From NCBI GenBank assembly GCA_043808235.1, contig JAZDFC010000105.1, positions 313,455-377,454 on the forward strand: a stretch of DNA of 64,000 bases, read 5' to 3'. Positions 18,455 through 26,338 of this stretch are shown here, in pieces. The translations under genes and the position numbers were made by a program. Under the pieces are notes generated by a model. That model made no database searches. It was not told the DNA's origin and saw only the letters and a list, made by a program, of their open reading frames with translations. Position 1 is the first letter of the stretch, and each line of letters begins with the position of its first letter. This stretch comes from JAZDFC01 sp043808235 (lineage in GTDB: Bacteria > Bacteroidota > Ignavibacteria > Ignavibacteriales > Melioribacteraceae).

Positions 18455-19582
18455 TCATTTTACTTGTTTCAAATACTTTTCTCGGTATTGGGATGGAGTC
18501 ATTTTTGTGATTTTCTTGAAGACGGAATTAAAAGTTGACTTAGATTGGAATCCAACTTCGAACGCAATGGCGAGAATTGTCCAATCTTTTGCTTCCTTCG
18601 AGATAAGAAGTAGCTTTGCTTCTTCGATACGGTAACTGTTAATATATTCGAAAAAGTTTTTTCCAAACCGTTCATTAATAACCTGCGAAAGATGATTTTG
18701 ATTTACGCTAAGCGCTAAAGACAGTCTTCCACAGGAAATATCACTTTCGTGATGCAGCTTTTCTTTCTTCATTAGATTTTCTAATTGTTTCCCAATCTCT
18801 TGTTTGTCTTTTTCGCTTAATCCGGATTTTTGATACTTCACCTTTTTCTCTTCTGTTATCGCTGGTGAATAGATGTCTTTCAATTTGATAAATTTATACC
18901 CGATCACATACATCAAAAGAGAAAAATACACGCCGACAATCAGCCGAATATTGTTGCCAAGATTCATTACGGTTATTATTAAAAGAAAAAAGATTGATAT
19001 CATACAATAAATTAAAAGTTGCTTAAGCCAGGTATAATCAAACTTTTCAGTTGAGGAAAATTCGTTTTTCAATTCCTCTTTATAGCGGTATAAAATTTTC
19101 AATGCGAAGAATGTGTAACACGCTCGCAATAAAATATCCGCATATCTAAACGCTAATTCAAACAGACGGGCTCTATCATAATAAAAGTTGTTTATAAACT
19201 CATGCTGTTCACCTGAAGATCTGAAATACAGTGTGCTTAAAACAACAACTCCAATAGCATATGGGATAAAATGAACAAGATGCTTAACGGAGAATTGGAA
19301 TTTTCTATCTGTCAAAGATCTGGTGTAAAAGTAAAGAAGGGGACCTGGTGTGAGAAAAACCGGCAAGAGAAACGGGCCAAAAATTAATATCAAGCTGTAA
19401 TTTTTTGATTGATAAAGCGCAGCCAAAAACAACAATAATGAAATAAAGAGTATCAATGCTGATAAAAACTTGCCGGGCAAGTTGTATTCTTTCTTTTGTG
19501 AATAAATAAGAAACGAGAGAAACACGCCCTGTACAGCGCCGAGAATCATGATTACAGTAACTATATCGAACGATGTTTGCAT
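18455..19582 (-). CDS. Membrane-anchored AraC-family transcriptional regulator
   Basis: The first about 240 residues hold six or seven hydrophobic helices (VTVIMILGAVQGVFLSFLIY, FLSALILFISLLLFLAALY, LILIFGPFLLPVFLTPGPLLYFY and others), matching the 7TM module found in many Bacteroidota regulators. Residues about 265-375 are an AraC-type double helix-turn-helix: LSLALSVNQNHLSQVINERFGKNFFEYIN and WTILAIAFEVGFQSKSTFNSVFKKITKMTPSQYREKY. It would sense a membrane or extracytoplasmic cue and bind DNA directly. Neighbouring genes do not reveal the target. The ATG at 19580-19582 gives the first helix at the very N-terminus. Confidence 0.9.
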   Translation of the reverse strand: MQTSFDIVTVIMILGAVQGVFLSFLIYSQKKEYNLPGKFLSALILFISLLLFLAALYQSKNYSLILIFGPFLLPVFLTPGPLLYFYTRSLTDRKFQFSVKHLVHFIPYAIGVVVLSTLYFRSSGEQHEFINNFYYDRARLFELAFRYADILLRACYTFFALKILYRYKEELKNEFSSTEKFDYTWLKQLLIYCMISIFFLLIITVMNLGNNIRLIVGVYFSLLMYVIGYKFIKLKDIYSPAITEEKKVKYQKSGLSEKDKQEIGKQLENLMKKEKLHHESDISCGRLSLALSVNQNHLSQVINERFGKNFFEYINSYRIEEAKLLLISKEAKDWTILAIAFEVGFQSKSTFNSVFKKITKMTPSQYREKYLKQVK

Positions 19583-19790
19583 TTATCTAAAATAACTAAT
19601 TGTTCGTTTATTTTCGAAATTTATGTTCACAAATTTAAGCTAAATGGTTTTAAATAAATTTTTGGAACATTGTTCATCTTGAGACCACAGGGTCAATTTT
19701 ATGTTAGTCCCTTTTTTTTACAGGTGAATGAAAATAATTTTGGATGTATATTTGATATAAATATCGGAATCAAATAACTATACGTGATAA

Positions 19791-20288
19791 ATGAAAAAAT
19801 TGGATTTTAATCCCGTTAAAACCGGAAAGGAGTTTCGCGATAATTACAAACTGCACGATCTTGCAGAAGAGATGGGGAAAAATCTTCTTGTGCAGTGGGG
19901 AATTGATTTCAGGGAATTCGGCAAGGATAGGCGGTTTGAACGCGTGTGGGAGAAAGGAGAAGATAAACCCGATTTAATTATCACTCACAATTTAAAAGAT
20001 GCATTGCTTGATTGGAAGGCGAAGAAAAAACCGGAATGGATTGCAAACGAAAGGGCTGTTAAATCCTACGAACGATGGAAGGAAAAATTAGTGCTTCCGG
20101 TTATAATTGTTTTTATGGTTTTTGATGAACAGCAAAAACTTCTCGAAAAAAGATTTGCGGTTTTCAGCCAACATCAATTCAAATATAACCAGCGTAAAGA
20201 ATGGGATAAAAACTCTACTGTAAAATTCGAAAACGAATTACCGGAATTCACAAAAGCGAACTTGCTGAAATACCTTTTTAATTCTTAG
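19791..20288 (+). CDS. Possible PD-(D/E)XK-fold nuclease-like protein
   Basis: 165 residues, basic, no signal peptide. Residues Pro60-Asp61 in DKPDLIITHN followed by Asp74-Trp75-Lys76 in LLDWKAKKK reproduce the PD-x(12)-(D/E)xK core of the restriction-endonuclease fold, including strand-like hydrophobic segments on both sides and an acidic helix upstream (DLAEEMGKNLLVQWG). A later hydrophobic strand, LPVIIVFMVFDEQQK, fits the next core strand. I do not recognise a named family, so the assignment rests on the motif alone. The next gene starts about 30 bases downstream and is probably co-transcribed. Confidence 0.55.
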   Translation: MKKLDFNPVKTGKEFRDNYKLHDLAEEMGKNLLVQWGIDFREFGKDRRFERVWEKGEDKPDLIITHNLKDALLDWKAKKKPEWIANERAVKSYERWKEKLVLPVIIVFMVFDEQQKLLEKRFAVFSQHQFKYNQRKEWDKNSTVKFENELPEFTKANLLKYLFNS

Positions 20289-20317
20289 CTTTGCGATACA
20301 CATTATCGCATCCAATT

Positions 20318-20860
20318 ATGCCGGAGAATTTGAAACCATACATTGAGAATATTTTTATTTCATCTTGCAACTCTGATGAATTGTTTGATGCGCTTAACTT
20401 AGCCATAAGAAATAATTTTCGAGATATCGATCTTTATAAAGCTCTGCTTGCTAACCCGGCGCTGTCTAAAGATGAACTAATGATGTTCGGAGAAAAAATC
20501 AGCAAGGAATTTACCGAGCATTCGTACGATGTTTTTATGTGGCTGGCGGGAATTTTCGAACAGCAATACGATGATTACGATTGTGTTGAAAAGGCTTTGT
20601 ACTATTATCAGAAAGCTTTTTTTACAAATCAGACTGCGCATGAACCGCTTCTTTCTGCAATCAAACTTTATAATTACGATCTTCACCTTGATTCGAACCA
20701 AACAGTAATGAGGTTCGTAAATAACGGCGTTGAAAAAGTAGAGAGGAAAAGTTTTGTTTATCATTCACTTGCAGATCATCACGAAAAAATGGGGAACGAC
20801 GAGTTAGCTTATAAGTTACGCGCGCTTGCGGAAAGAACGGCGAGGAAAGAAAAAGAATAA
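20318..20860 (+). CDS. Helical TPR-like protein of unknown function
   Basis: Start chosen at ATG 20318-20320; a TTG at 20291 would add nine residues without better support. About 180 residues, mostly alpha-helical, with paired helices such as LFDALNLAIRNN, LYKALLANPALS and VEKALYYYQKAFFTNQTAHEPLLSA that look like degenerate tetratricopeptide repeats. It may mediate protein contacts, perhaps with the nuclease-like product encoded just upstream. No family recognised. Confidence 0.65.
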   Translation: MPENLKPYIENIFISSCNSDELFDALNLAIRNNFRDIDLYKALLANPALSKDELMMFGEKISKEFTEHSYDVFMWLAGIFEQQYDDYDCVEKALYYYQKAFFTNQTAHEPLLSAIKLYNYDLHLDSNQTVMRFVNNGVEKVERKSFVYHSLADHHEKMGNDELAYKLRALAERTARKEKE

Positions 20861-20956
20861 GCCAATGTTTTTATAAATATGCGGCAGTACATAAAATTCT
20901 TCATCAACACATTATTAAATAATCCCGTGGTTTTTGCGTTGGAAGAAACCAAGCAC

Positions 20957-21301
20957 CTATTTGTTTGAAAATAAATTTTGAAGTGTCTTGAAAATTTTGT
21001 TGTAATATTCAGGTGAGACGTAGCTGAATTTTTTAAGTATCTTTGATTTATGAATTGTAAACAATTTGTGAGTTTTAACCACAGAACTTTCTGGTAGAAT
21101 TCCATATTCAAGATCTGAATCGGTTAAAGGAATTGAGAATTCGTCACTGAAGACATTCGAAGTAACAACGCAAACGATAACATCATCATACTCACTATTA
21201 TATTTATCATTTGATACGATAAGAACAGGTCGTTTCTTCGTGCTGCTAAGATCAGAATACGGAAACGGAACGAGCACTATTTCTCTCTGATTAAATTTCA
21301 T
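20957..21301 (-). CDS. MazF/PemK-type toxin (endoribonuclease)
   Basis: The 114-residue protein has the hallmarks of the PemK/MazF fold: an N-terminal REIVLVPFPYSDLSSTKKRPVLIVS with the conserved KRPVLIV strand, then VVTSN and PLTDSDLEYGILPESSVVKTHKLFTI, which corresponds to the catalytic/RNA-binding middle strands. MazF proteins cut mRNA at short sequences. The gene overlaps the antitoxin gene by 11 bases, in the usual antitoxin-toxin order. Confidence 0.85.
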   Translation of the reverse strand: MKFNQREIVLVPFPYSDLSSTKKRPVLIVSNDKYNSEYDDVIVCVVTSNVFSDEFSIPLTDSDLEYGILPESSVVKTHKLFTIHKSKILKKFSYVSPEYYNKIFKTLQNLFSNK

Positions 21302-21509
21302 CCCACTTGGACGAATTACTTTTCCAAAATTCGGTGATTGATTGTTCTGTTAAATCTTCGGTATAATTACCAAGATACAAACCGTACTTTTCCTGATAAA
21401 GGATGTCAATCAATTTGTTTACCTTTTTCAATAACTCGTTATCCTTAAGCAACATTATTTGTTCTTTGAGCGATTGATATTCGTTATATGGTATTTGAAT
21501 AGTGTCCAT
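21291..21509 (-). CDS. Antitoxin partner of the MazF-type toxin
   Basis: 72 residues encoded directly upstream of, and overlapping, the toxin gene. The N-terminal half is a helical coiled-coil-like region (EYQSLKEQIMLLKDNELLKKVNKLIDIL) and the C-terminal part is acidic and unstructured (GNYTEDLTEQSITEFWKSNSSKWDEI), as expected for a toxin-wrapping tail. It lacks an obvious AbrB-type MazE domain, so assignment rests on context, size and charge. It should neutralise the toxin; whether it binds its own promoter is unclear. Confidence 0.75.
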   Translation of the reverse strand: MDTIQIPYNEYQSLKEQIMLLKDNELLKKVNKLIDILYQEKYGLYLGNYTEDLTEQSITEFWKSNSSKWDEI

Positions 21510-21570
21510 GTGTAAAATACTTTTAAATTCCAGTCCAAGTTAGATAAAGCTCATATCTTATTCAAGAAAT

Positions 21571-21595
21571 AAAAAATTCCCAAATATTTTGGGAA
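21571..21595 (-). terminator. Terminator of the Rrf2-type regulator gene
   Basis: TTCCCAAA (21577-21584) and TTTGGGAA (21588-21595) form a perfect stem. Read on the minus strand it is followed directly by a run of six T (21571-21576), 40 bases after the regulator's stop codon. Confidence 0.7.
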
Positions 21596-21636
21596 CAAAT
21601 CCTTGCTTCGCACCAGTTGGTCGAGCGGTGGTTTTC

Positions 21637-22068
21637 TCACAAACTCAAAATCTTGTGAAGAGTTTTTTCTTTTAGTTGTTCCAAAGTTTCTTCGCTCAGC
21701 ATTTTATATGCTTCTTCGCGTAGCTTGCCCCATTTGTCATGTACCGGACACGGTGCTTCTTTTGAACAGCCGGGGAATCCAAGCACACAATTGTTGAACA
21801 ACTCCAATCCGTCGATTGCCTCAACGATGTCGATAAGTTTTATTTTACTCGGACTTTTCGCCAAATAAAATCCACCGTTTTTCCCTTTCTTTGAACCGAT
21901 TATTCCGCTGTCGGTGAGTGTTTGAAGCATCTTCGATACGAATTCCTTTGGGACTTTTAATTCGTCCGAAATATCGGTGGCTTTGAAAATAAGTTTGTCT
22001 TTCTTTACCGAGAGGAATAACACGGCTTGTAAAGCAAGTTCACATTTTTTTGAAAAGATTACTGTCAT
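21637..22068 (-). CDS. Rrf2-family transcriptional regulator with three-cysteine cluster site
   Basis: 143 residues with the Rrf2 winged helix-turn-helix (CELALQAVLFLSV, DISDELKVPKEFVSKMLQTLTDSGIIGSKKGKNGGFYLAKSPSKI) and the family's IDIVEAIDG segment. Cys94, Cys101 and Cys107 (NNCVLGFPGCSKEAPC) match the place where IscR/NsrR-type proteins bind a [2Fe-2S] or [4Fe-4S] cluster. It likely senses nitric oxide, oxidative stress or iron-sulfur status. It is divergent from the DUF4180 gene with 153 bases between them, where its operator would lie. Confidence 0.9.
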   Translation of the reverse strand: MTVIFSKKCELALQAVLFLSVKKDKLIFKATDISDELKVPKEFVSKMLQTLTDSGIIGSKKGKNGGFYLAKSPSKIKLIDIVEAIDGLELFNNCVLGFPGCSKEAPCPVHDKWGKLREEAYKMLSEETLEQLKEKTLHKILSL

Positions 22069-22221
22069 AGCAGAATATTTGCTCCGATTAACACGTGTAA
22101 TATAAAAAATCCTATCAAATATTAACTGTGTCGATATTCAAAAATAATTTTTACTTGGTCTGCTTTCGGTCGAGGACTATTTTTGTGAGGTTGATTAATC
22201 AAAAATCATACGGATTGATAA

Positions 22222-22602
22222 ATGAATTTCATATTTCACGAAAAAGACGGAATAAAAGTTGCCGAAGTTATATCGGATATGATCATGGTCAATTCAACGC
22301 AGGATGCCCTTGATGTAATGGCGGATGCTGATTACAATGGAGCTCGAAGAATCATCATGCATGAAAAAAACATTTGTACTAATTTTTTCAAATTGGGTAC
22401 TGGTTTGGCTGGCGAGATATTACAGAAATTTGTTAACTATCATGTCAAACTTGCGATAGTCGGATCCTTCGAAAAATACGGCAGTAAGAATTTTAAATCG
22501 TTTGTTTATGAGTGCAACAAAGGAAATCAATTATTCTTTTTACCAAATGTGGAAAGTGCATTTAGTAAGTTATTGTTATACCAAGATGTTGAGAGTACAT
22601 AA
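22222..22602 (+). CDS. DUF4180 domain-containing protein
   Basis: 126 residues with the family pattern: a start of VAEVISDMIMVNSTQDALDVMADADYNGARRIIMHEKNI, then FFKLGTGLAGEILQKFVNYHVKLAIVGSF and an end resembling FVYECNKGNQLFFLPNVESAF. DUF4180 proteins are small cytoplasmic proteins of unknown function, often beside transcription regulators. Here the gene is divergent from an Rrf2 regulator, which may control it. Confidence 0.8.
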   Translation: MNFIFHEKDGIKVAEVISDMIMVNSTQDALDVMADADYNGARRIIMHEKNICTNFFKLGTGLAGEILQKFVNYHVKLAIVGSFEKYGSKNFKSFVYECNKGNQLFFLPNVESAFSKLLLYQDVEST

Positions 22603-22643
22603 AAAAAATTACAACCTAATTGGAGTTGTTAAAGGAGTATTGT

Positions 22644-23063
22644 ATGGAAGAATTAGTATTCAATCAAAAAGAAAAAGAGCCTACGGAAAATGACTTAATT
22701 AAAGTGATGGGAAAATCCTATCCGTTCAGAAAGGAACTGATTTCATTCATCGAAGAAAATTTCGGCAGCCTTGTTCTTGAATGGAAATATTACGGACAAA
22801 AAAACGGCTGGGCGCAAAAATATTTGCTGAAGAAAAGGAATTTGTTTTTTTCCATTCCGCATAAAGATAGTTTTAGAGTTGGATTTATCTTTGGCGATAA
22901 AGCTGTCGAAGCAATTGAGCAAAGCGGATTGCCAACCGAAATCATCGATGAAATTAAAAACGCAAAGAAATATGCCGAAGGCAGGGGAATAAGGCTTGAT
23001 ATCAAAAACAAAAAAGTTTTGGACAGCGTTAAAAAATTAGTAAAGATAAAAATTGAGAATTAG
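22644..23063 (+). CDS. DUF3788 family protein
   Basis: I start it at ATG 22644-22646, which has AAAGGAG seven bases upstream; the longer frame begins with TTG. The approximately 139-residue protein contains LVLEWKYYGQKNGWAQKYLLKKRNLFFSIPHKDSFRVGFIFGDKAVEAI in segments typical of DUF3788. The fold resembles the YdhG/DUF1801 group, and some members are annotated near heavy-metal or stress genes, but the function is not known. It sits in a run of small accessory genes on the plus strand. Confidence 0.75.
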   Translation: MEELVFNQKEKEPTENDLIKVMGKSYPFRKELISFIEENFGSLVLEWKYYGQKNGWAQKYLLKKRNLFFSIPHKDSFRVGFIFGDKAVEAIEQSGLPTEIIDEIKNAKKYAEGRGIRLDIKNKKVLDSVKKLVKIKIEN

Positions 23064-23119
23064 CAACGGATCTATTCAAAACGAAAGGATGATATTAATT
23101 TAATATTTGAGGAGAACCT

Positions 23120-23647
23120 ATGTCGTTATTAACAATCGCCTATCCAAAATTAAATGATGAAGACTTCTTGTGGATACAAAATTACCGGGAAAAGAATGAT
23201 GAATTATATTTTAACTTAGTCGCTCCGCATTTTACAATTGTATTCCCTGTTTTTGATTTTTCATCGGACGCCTTTGTTGAAGAAATCGAGGCAATGAGCA
23301 AAGGAATAAATCAAATTTATTTCGAGATTAAATGCGCCACAATTAATAAAGACTCATTCATACCCTATTATCACGAGTTTCTGGTGCCCGATAAAGGATT
23401 CAGTGATATTGTAAAACTTCACGACAAACTTTATAGCGAAAAATTATTTTCCAACCTGCGAATGGAGATAGATTTTATTCCGCATATAGGGATTGGAAAT
23501 TCAAAAGAGGTACATGTGAGCAAAAAGAGAGTTGACGATCTGAACAAGACCGGGATATGTATTAGCGGCCAAATTACTCATCTCGATATTGTTTTTTATG
23601 AAAACAACAAAATCGAAATCATAAAAAGAATCTCCCTAAGCACATAA
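23120..23647 (+). CDS. 2H phosphoesterase (2'-5' RNA ligase family)
   Basis: Two histidine motifs are visible: APHFTIVFP with His37-Phe-Thr39 and FIPHIGIGN with His122. These are the paired HxT/S motifs of the 2H superfamily, whose members open or make 2',3'-cyclic or 2'-5' phosphodiester bonds. The second motif is H-I-G rather than H-x-T/S, which may alter activity. Length (175 residues) and the spacing of about 85 residues between motifs are normal. GGAG lies six bases before the ATG. Cytoplasmic; natural substrate unknown. Confidence 0.8.
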   Translation: MSLLTIAYPKLNDEDFLWIQNYREKNDELYFNLVAPHFTIVFPVFDFSSDAFVEEIEAMSKGINQIYFEIKCATINKDSFIPYYHEFLVPDKGFSDIVKLHDKLYSEKLFSNLRMEIDFIPHIGIGNSKEVHVSKKRVDDLNKTGICISGQITHLDIVFYENNKIEIIKRISLST

Positions 23648-23741
23648 ATATTTTTTCTGCTCTTTTTGAATCTTAATTTGTTAATAGATGTTAATTGATT
23701 AAGTAAATAAACTAATGTAAAACAATTGGAAAGGATGAAGA

Positions 23742-24392
23742 ATGTTTGTTGGACATTTCGGAGTAGGTTTTGCAGCAAAGAAAACATATAGTAAACCATC
23801 GCTTGGAACGATGTTTTTTGCCGCACAATTCATTGATCTTCTTTGGCCGATATTGTTGCTGCTTGGATTGGAGAAAGTTAAAATCGATCCGGGCAATACG
23901 GCATTCACTCCGCTTGATTTTATTTATTATCCCATCTCCCACAGTTTGTTTGGAGTCTTGATTTGGGCTCTATTGTTCGGAGCAGTTTATTTCATAATAA
24001 AAAGAAATTTAAAAAACTCCGTCTTGCTTGGACTGCTTGTAATTAGTCATTGGATTTTGGACTTGTTCGTTCATCGTCCGGACTTGCCGCTTGTACCCTG
24101 GTCGGAATTAAAGGTTGGTTTCGGTCTTTGGAATTCAGTACTTTTTTCAATAATCATTGAGCTATTGATCTTCGCAGCCGGCGCTTATTTATATCTCACA
24201 TCAACAAAATCAAAGAATAAAAAGGGAAGCATTGGTTTGTGGAGCCTGATTGTCTTTCTGCTCGCAATTTATTTCATGAATATTTTTGGTCCCCCTCCGC
24301 CCGCCGAAGAACCGATTGCTTATGCCGGCTTAGCCCTATGGTTATTAGTTGCTTGTGCTTACTGGATTGATAAAAATCGTTCGCCGGTTTGA
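23742..24392 (+). CDS. YdjM/DUF457-like integral membrane protein
   Basis: 216 residues with about five membrane helices and the conserved polar residues of the membrane-bound metal-dependent hydrolase group: GHFGVGFAAK at the start, QFIDLLWP, YPISHSLFG and VISHWILDLFVHRPD. These His/Asp residues sit at membrane ends as in YdjM-like proteins. The last loop is proline-rich (FGPPPPAEEP). The substrate is unknown; lipid or membrane remodelling has been suggested for relatives. Confidence 0.75.
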   Translation: MFVGHFGVGFAAKKTYSKPSLGTMFFAAQFIDLLWPILLLLGLEKVKIDPGNTAFTPLDFIYYPISHSLFGVLIWALLFGAVYFIIKRNLKNSVLLGLLVISHWILDLFVHRPDLPLVPWSELKVGFGLWNSVLFSIIIELLIFAAGAYLYLTSTKSKNKKGSIGLWSLIVFLLAIYFMNIFGPPPPAEEPIAYAGLALWLLVACAYWIDKNRSPV

Positions 24393-24698
24393 AATATCAT
24401 CAAATAGAAACGTTCACTTTTAAGCAGGACGGATAAAAAATAATTGCCAAATTATTTTTGTTAATCCTTTTCATTTAGTCCACATTTTGCCGGATAATGA
24501 TATTTTTTTGCTTGCCTTTTGGGAACTTCTTTTCTATTATTGAAACGGTTCAAATATTATTTAACCTATTAAATACTATTCAAAATTTCTAATGAGACAA
24601 ATAGCCATCATCGATCAAAAGAAGTCTCGCCAAGAAACCTCGCAGTTAACACCCAAACGGGAAAAATATTTTCTTAATAGAGATGGTTGTGTTGTAAT
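24393..24698. other. Intergenic region with one AT-rich hairpin
   Basis: 306 bases between the YdjM-like gene and the SurA-like gene. AAAAATAATT (24436-24445) and AATTATTTTT (24450-24459) form a perfect 10-base stem with a GCCA loop, a possible weak terminator for the upstream gene. The rest should include the promoter of the envelope operon; I see no gene. Confidence 0.5.
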
Positions 24699-26231
24699 AT
24701 GATTACAGTAAAAAAGAGTTTGATAAGTGAACAAAATTTTGTAACAAATTATTTCATAAAATTAATACCGGCGGCTCTATGGTTAACCGCGTTATTCGTT
24801 TTGATTAGCATGCATGTAACTACAAAGGCACAAGCAATATCTGATGAAATAATTTTAGCGAAAGTCGGCAGCAAAGAAATCACTTTAAAAGAATTTAAGA
24901 TTAGAAGCGAACTTACCGTTAGACCGAATAATTTTAAAGACAAGTACATTACATTAAATAACCTGATATCGGAAAAAATCCTGGCAATTGAATCCGAAAA
25001 GAAAAATGATCCAGCCAGTCACACTGCATTTCAAAATAAGCTGAAAGGTATTAGAGAACAAATGATGCGCGATAAACTGTTTAACAGCGAAGCCTTCAAT
25101 AAAGTTGTTCTCGATTCAAATGAAATAAGGAGTGTTTACCGTAATTCACTACGCGAATACGAACTCGAGTTTTACACAATTAATGATGATTCGCTAAGAC
25201 GAAAAATTGACGAGACGATCAAATCAGCGCCCGAACTTACGAATGATATTTTTAACGAATTGCAAAATATTGTTGGAAATAAACCCATTCACAAAACAAA
25301 GTATCTCGATCCTGACGACCAAATTCTAACTGAGGCATTATTTACAACACTTCTTGATACCGGCGCTGTGATAGGCCCGCTTAGAATTTCAAATGGTGAT
25401 TACATACTGATGAGAGTAAATAGCTGGACTGATTCGCCGGTGATTGGTTATGTGGATCAGCATGAAAGATGGAATAAAGTTGAAGAAAAAATGCATCAGC
25501 ACAAAGTAGGCAAGCTATGGCGGCAATACATATCTAATCTAATGAGAGGCCATAAAATTGACTTCAATACCGAGTCATTCCGGATTCTTTCTGATATTGC
25601 GTTTGAGTACTATTCAAAAAATACTCAAACCGATTCTTTGTATAATCAACTTAATGATAATCCCTCGTTTGAGCCGGACATTGATTTAAACGCGCCTTTC
25701 TTTACGATTGACAATAAAACGTGGACTGTCGCTGAATTTAAAAATGAAATAAATGTGCATCCTCTTGTATTCCGTACGAAAGATTTGAACAGGAAAAATT
25801 TCGACGATCATTTTAAATATGCAATTGCGGATATGATAAGAGACTATTATCTAACCCAAGAAGCATATAAAAATTCATTCGATAAATCCGGCGATGTTGA
25901 TAAAACTGTAAATATGTGGAGCGATTCATTTTGGGCCGCAGATGAACAAATTGATGTTGTTGGCTCGGCTATTGAATCCGGGATTGTAAATGAAAACGAT
26001 AACAGTGGAAAATTAAAATACTGGGAATCGTACTTATCGGAGCTGCAAAAAAAATATGCCGATTCGATAAGCGTTAATGGCGATGCATTGAAAAAAATAA
26101 ATCTTACGAGTATTGACATGCTTGCTGTTCGACCGGGTGTGCCTTATCCCGTAGCTGTGCCAAAATTTCCAGTACTTATTTCTTCGGATAAATTAGACTA
26201 TGTAAAACAATGGGAGGGAATCAAAAATTAA
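24699..26231 (+). CDS. SurA-like periplasmic foldase / parvulin-related protein
   Basis: Start chosen at ATG 24699-24701 instead of an upstream TTG. An N-terminal membrane or signal segment (FIKLIPAALWLTALFVLISMH) is followed by ILAKVGSKEITLKEFKIRSE and a long helical stretch, the arrangement of the SurA/PpiD N-terminal chaperone domain ('ig..vt..ef'). A parvulin-like part may lie near ILTEALFTTLLDTGAVIGPLRISNGDYILMRVNSW, with the typical 'G.I.GP....GY.i..v' pattern. Catalytic activity is uncertain. Being just upstream of a TonB receptor, a huge secreted protein and a PorV protein, it likely helps fold these outer-membrane or exported proteins. Confidence 0.65.
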   Translation: MITVKKSLISEQNFVTNYFIKLIPAALWLTALFVLISMHVTTKAQAISDEIILAKVGSKEITLKEFKIRSELTVRPNNFKDKYITLNNLISEKILAIESEKKNDPASHTAFQNKLKGIREQMMRDKLFNSEAFNKVVLDSNEIRSVYRNSLREYELEFYTINDDSLRRKIDETIKSAPELTNDIFNELQNIVGNKPIHKTKYLDPDDQILTEALFTTLLDTGAVIGPLRISNGDYILMRVNSWTDSPVIGYVDQHERWNKVEEKMHQHKVGKLWRQYISNLMRGHKIDFNTESFRILSDIAFEYYSKNTQTDSLYNQLNDNPSFEPDIDLNAPFFTIDNKTWTVAEFKNEINVHPLVFRTKDLNRKNFDDHFKYAIADMIRDYYLTQEAYKNSFDKSGDVDKTVNMWSDSFWAADEQIDVVGSAIESGIVNENDNSGKLKYWESYLSELQKKYADSISVNGDALKKINLTSIDMLAVRPGVPYPVAVPKFPVLISSDKLDYVKQWEGIKN

Positions 26232-26241
26232 TTAACACTAA

Positions 26242-26263
26242 CCGGGAAAAGATGTTTTTCCGG
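26242..26263 (+). terminator. Weak hairpin between SurA-like and TonB receptor genes
   Basis: CCGGGAAAA (26242-26250) pairs with TTTTTCCGG (26255-26263), one mismatch, loop GATG. It may act as a partial terminator or processing site. There is no T-run after it. Confidence 0.35.
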
Positions 26264-26338
26264 CTCTTAGAATTGAAAATGAAGACAGCGTTCAAAATAA
26301 ATAACAATTAAAATAACAAACAAAAAAAAGGCGATGCT

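Noticed and set aside
21600..21640. tRNA-like string TTGGTCGAGCGGTGG
   Set aside because: It resembles a D-arm, but no anticodon arm, T-arm or acceptor pairing follows, and it runs into the Rrf2 gene.
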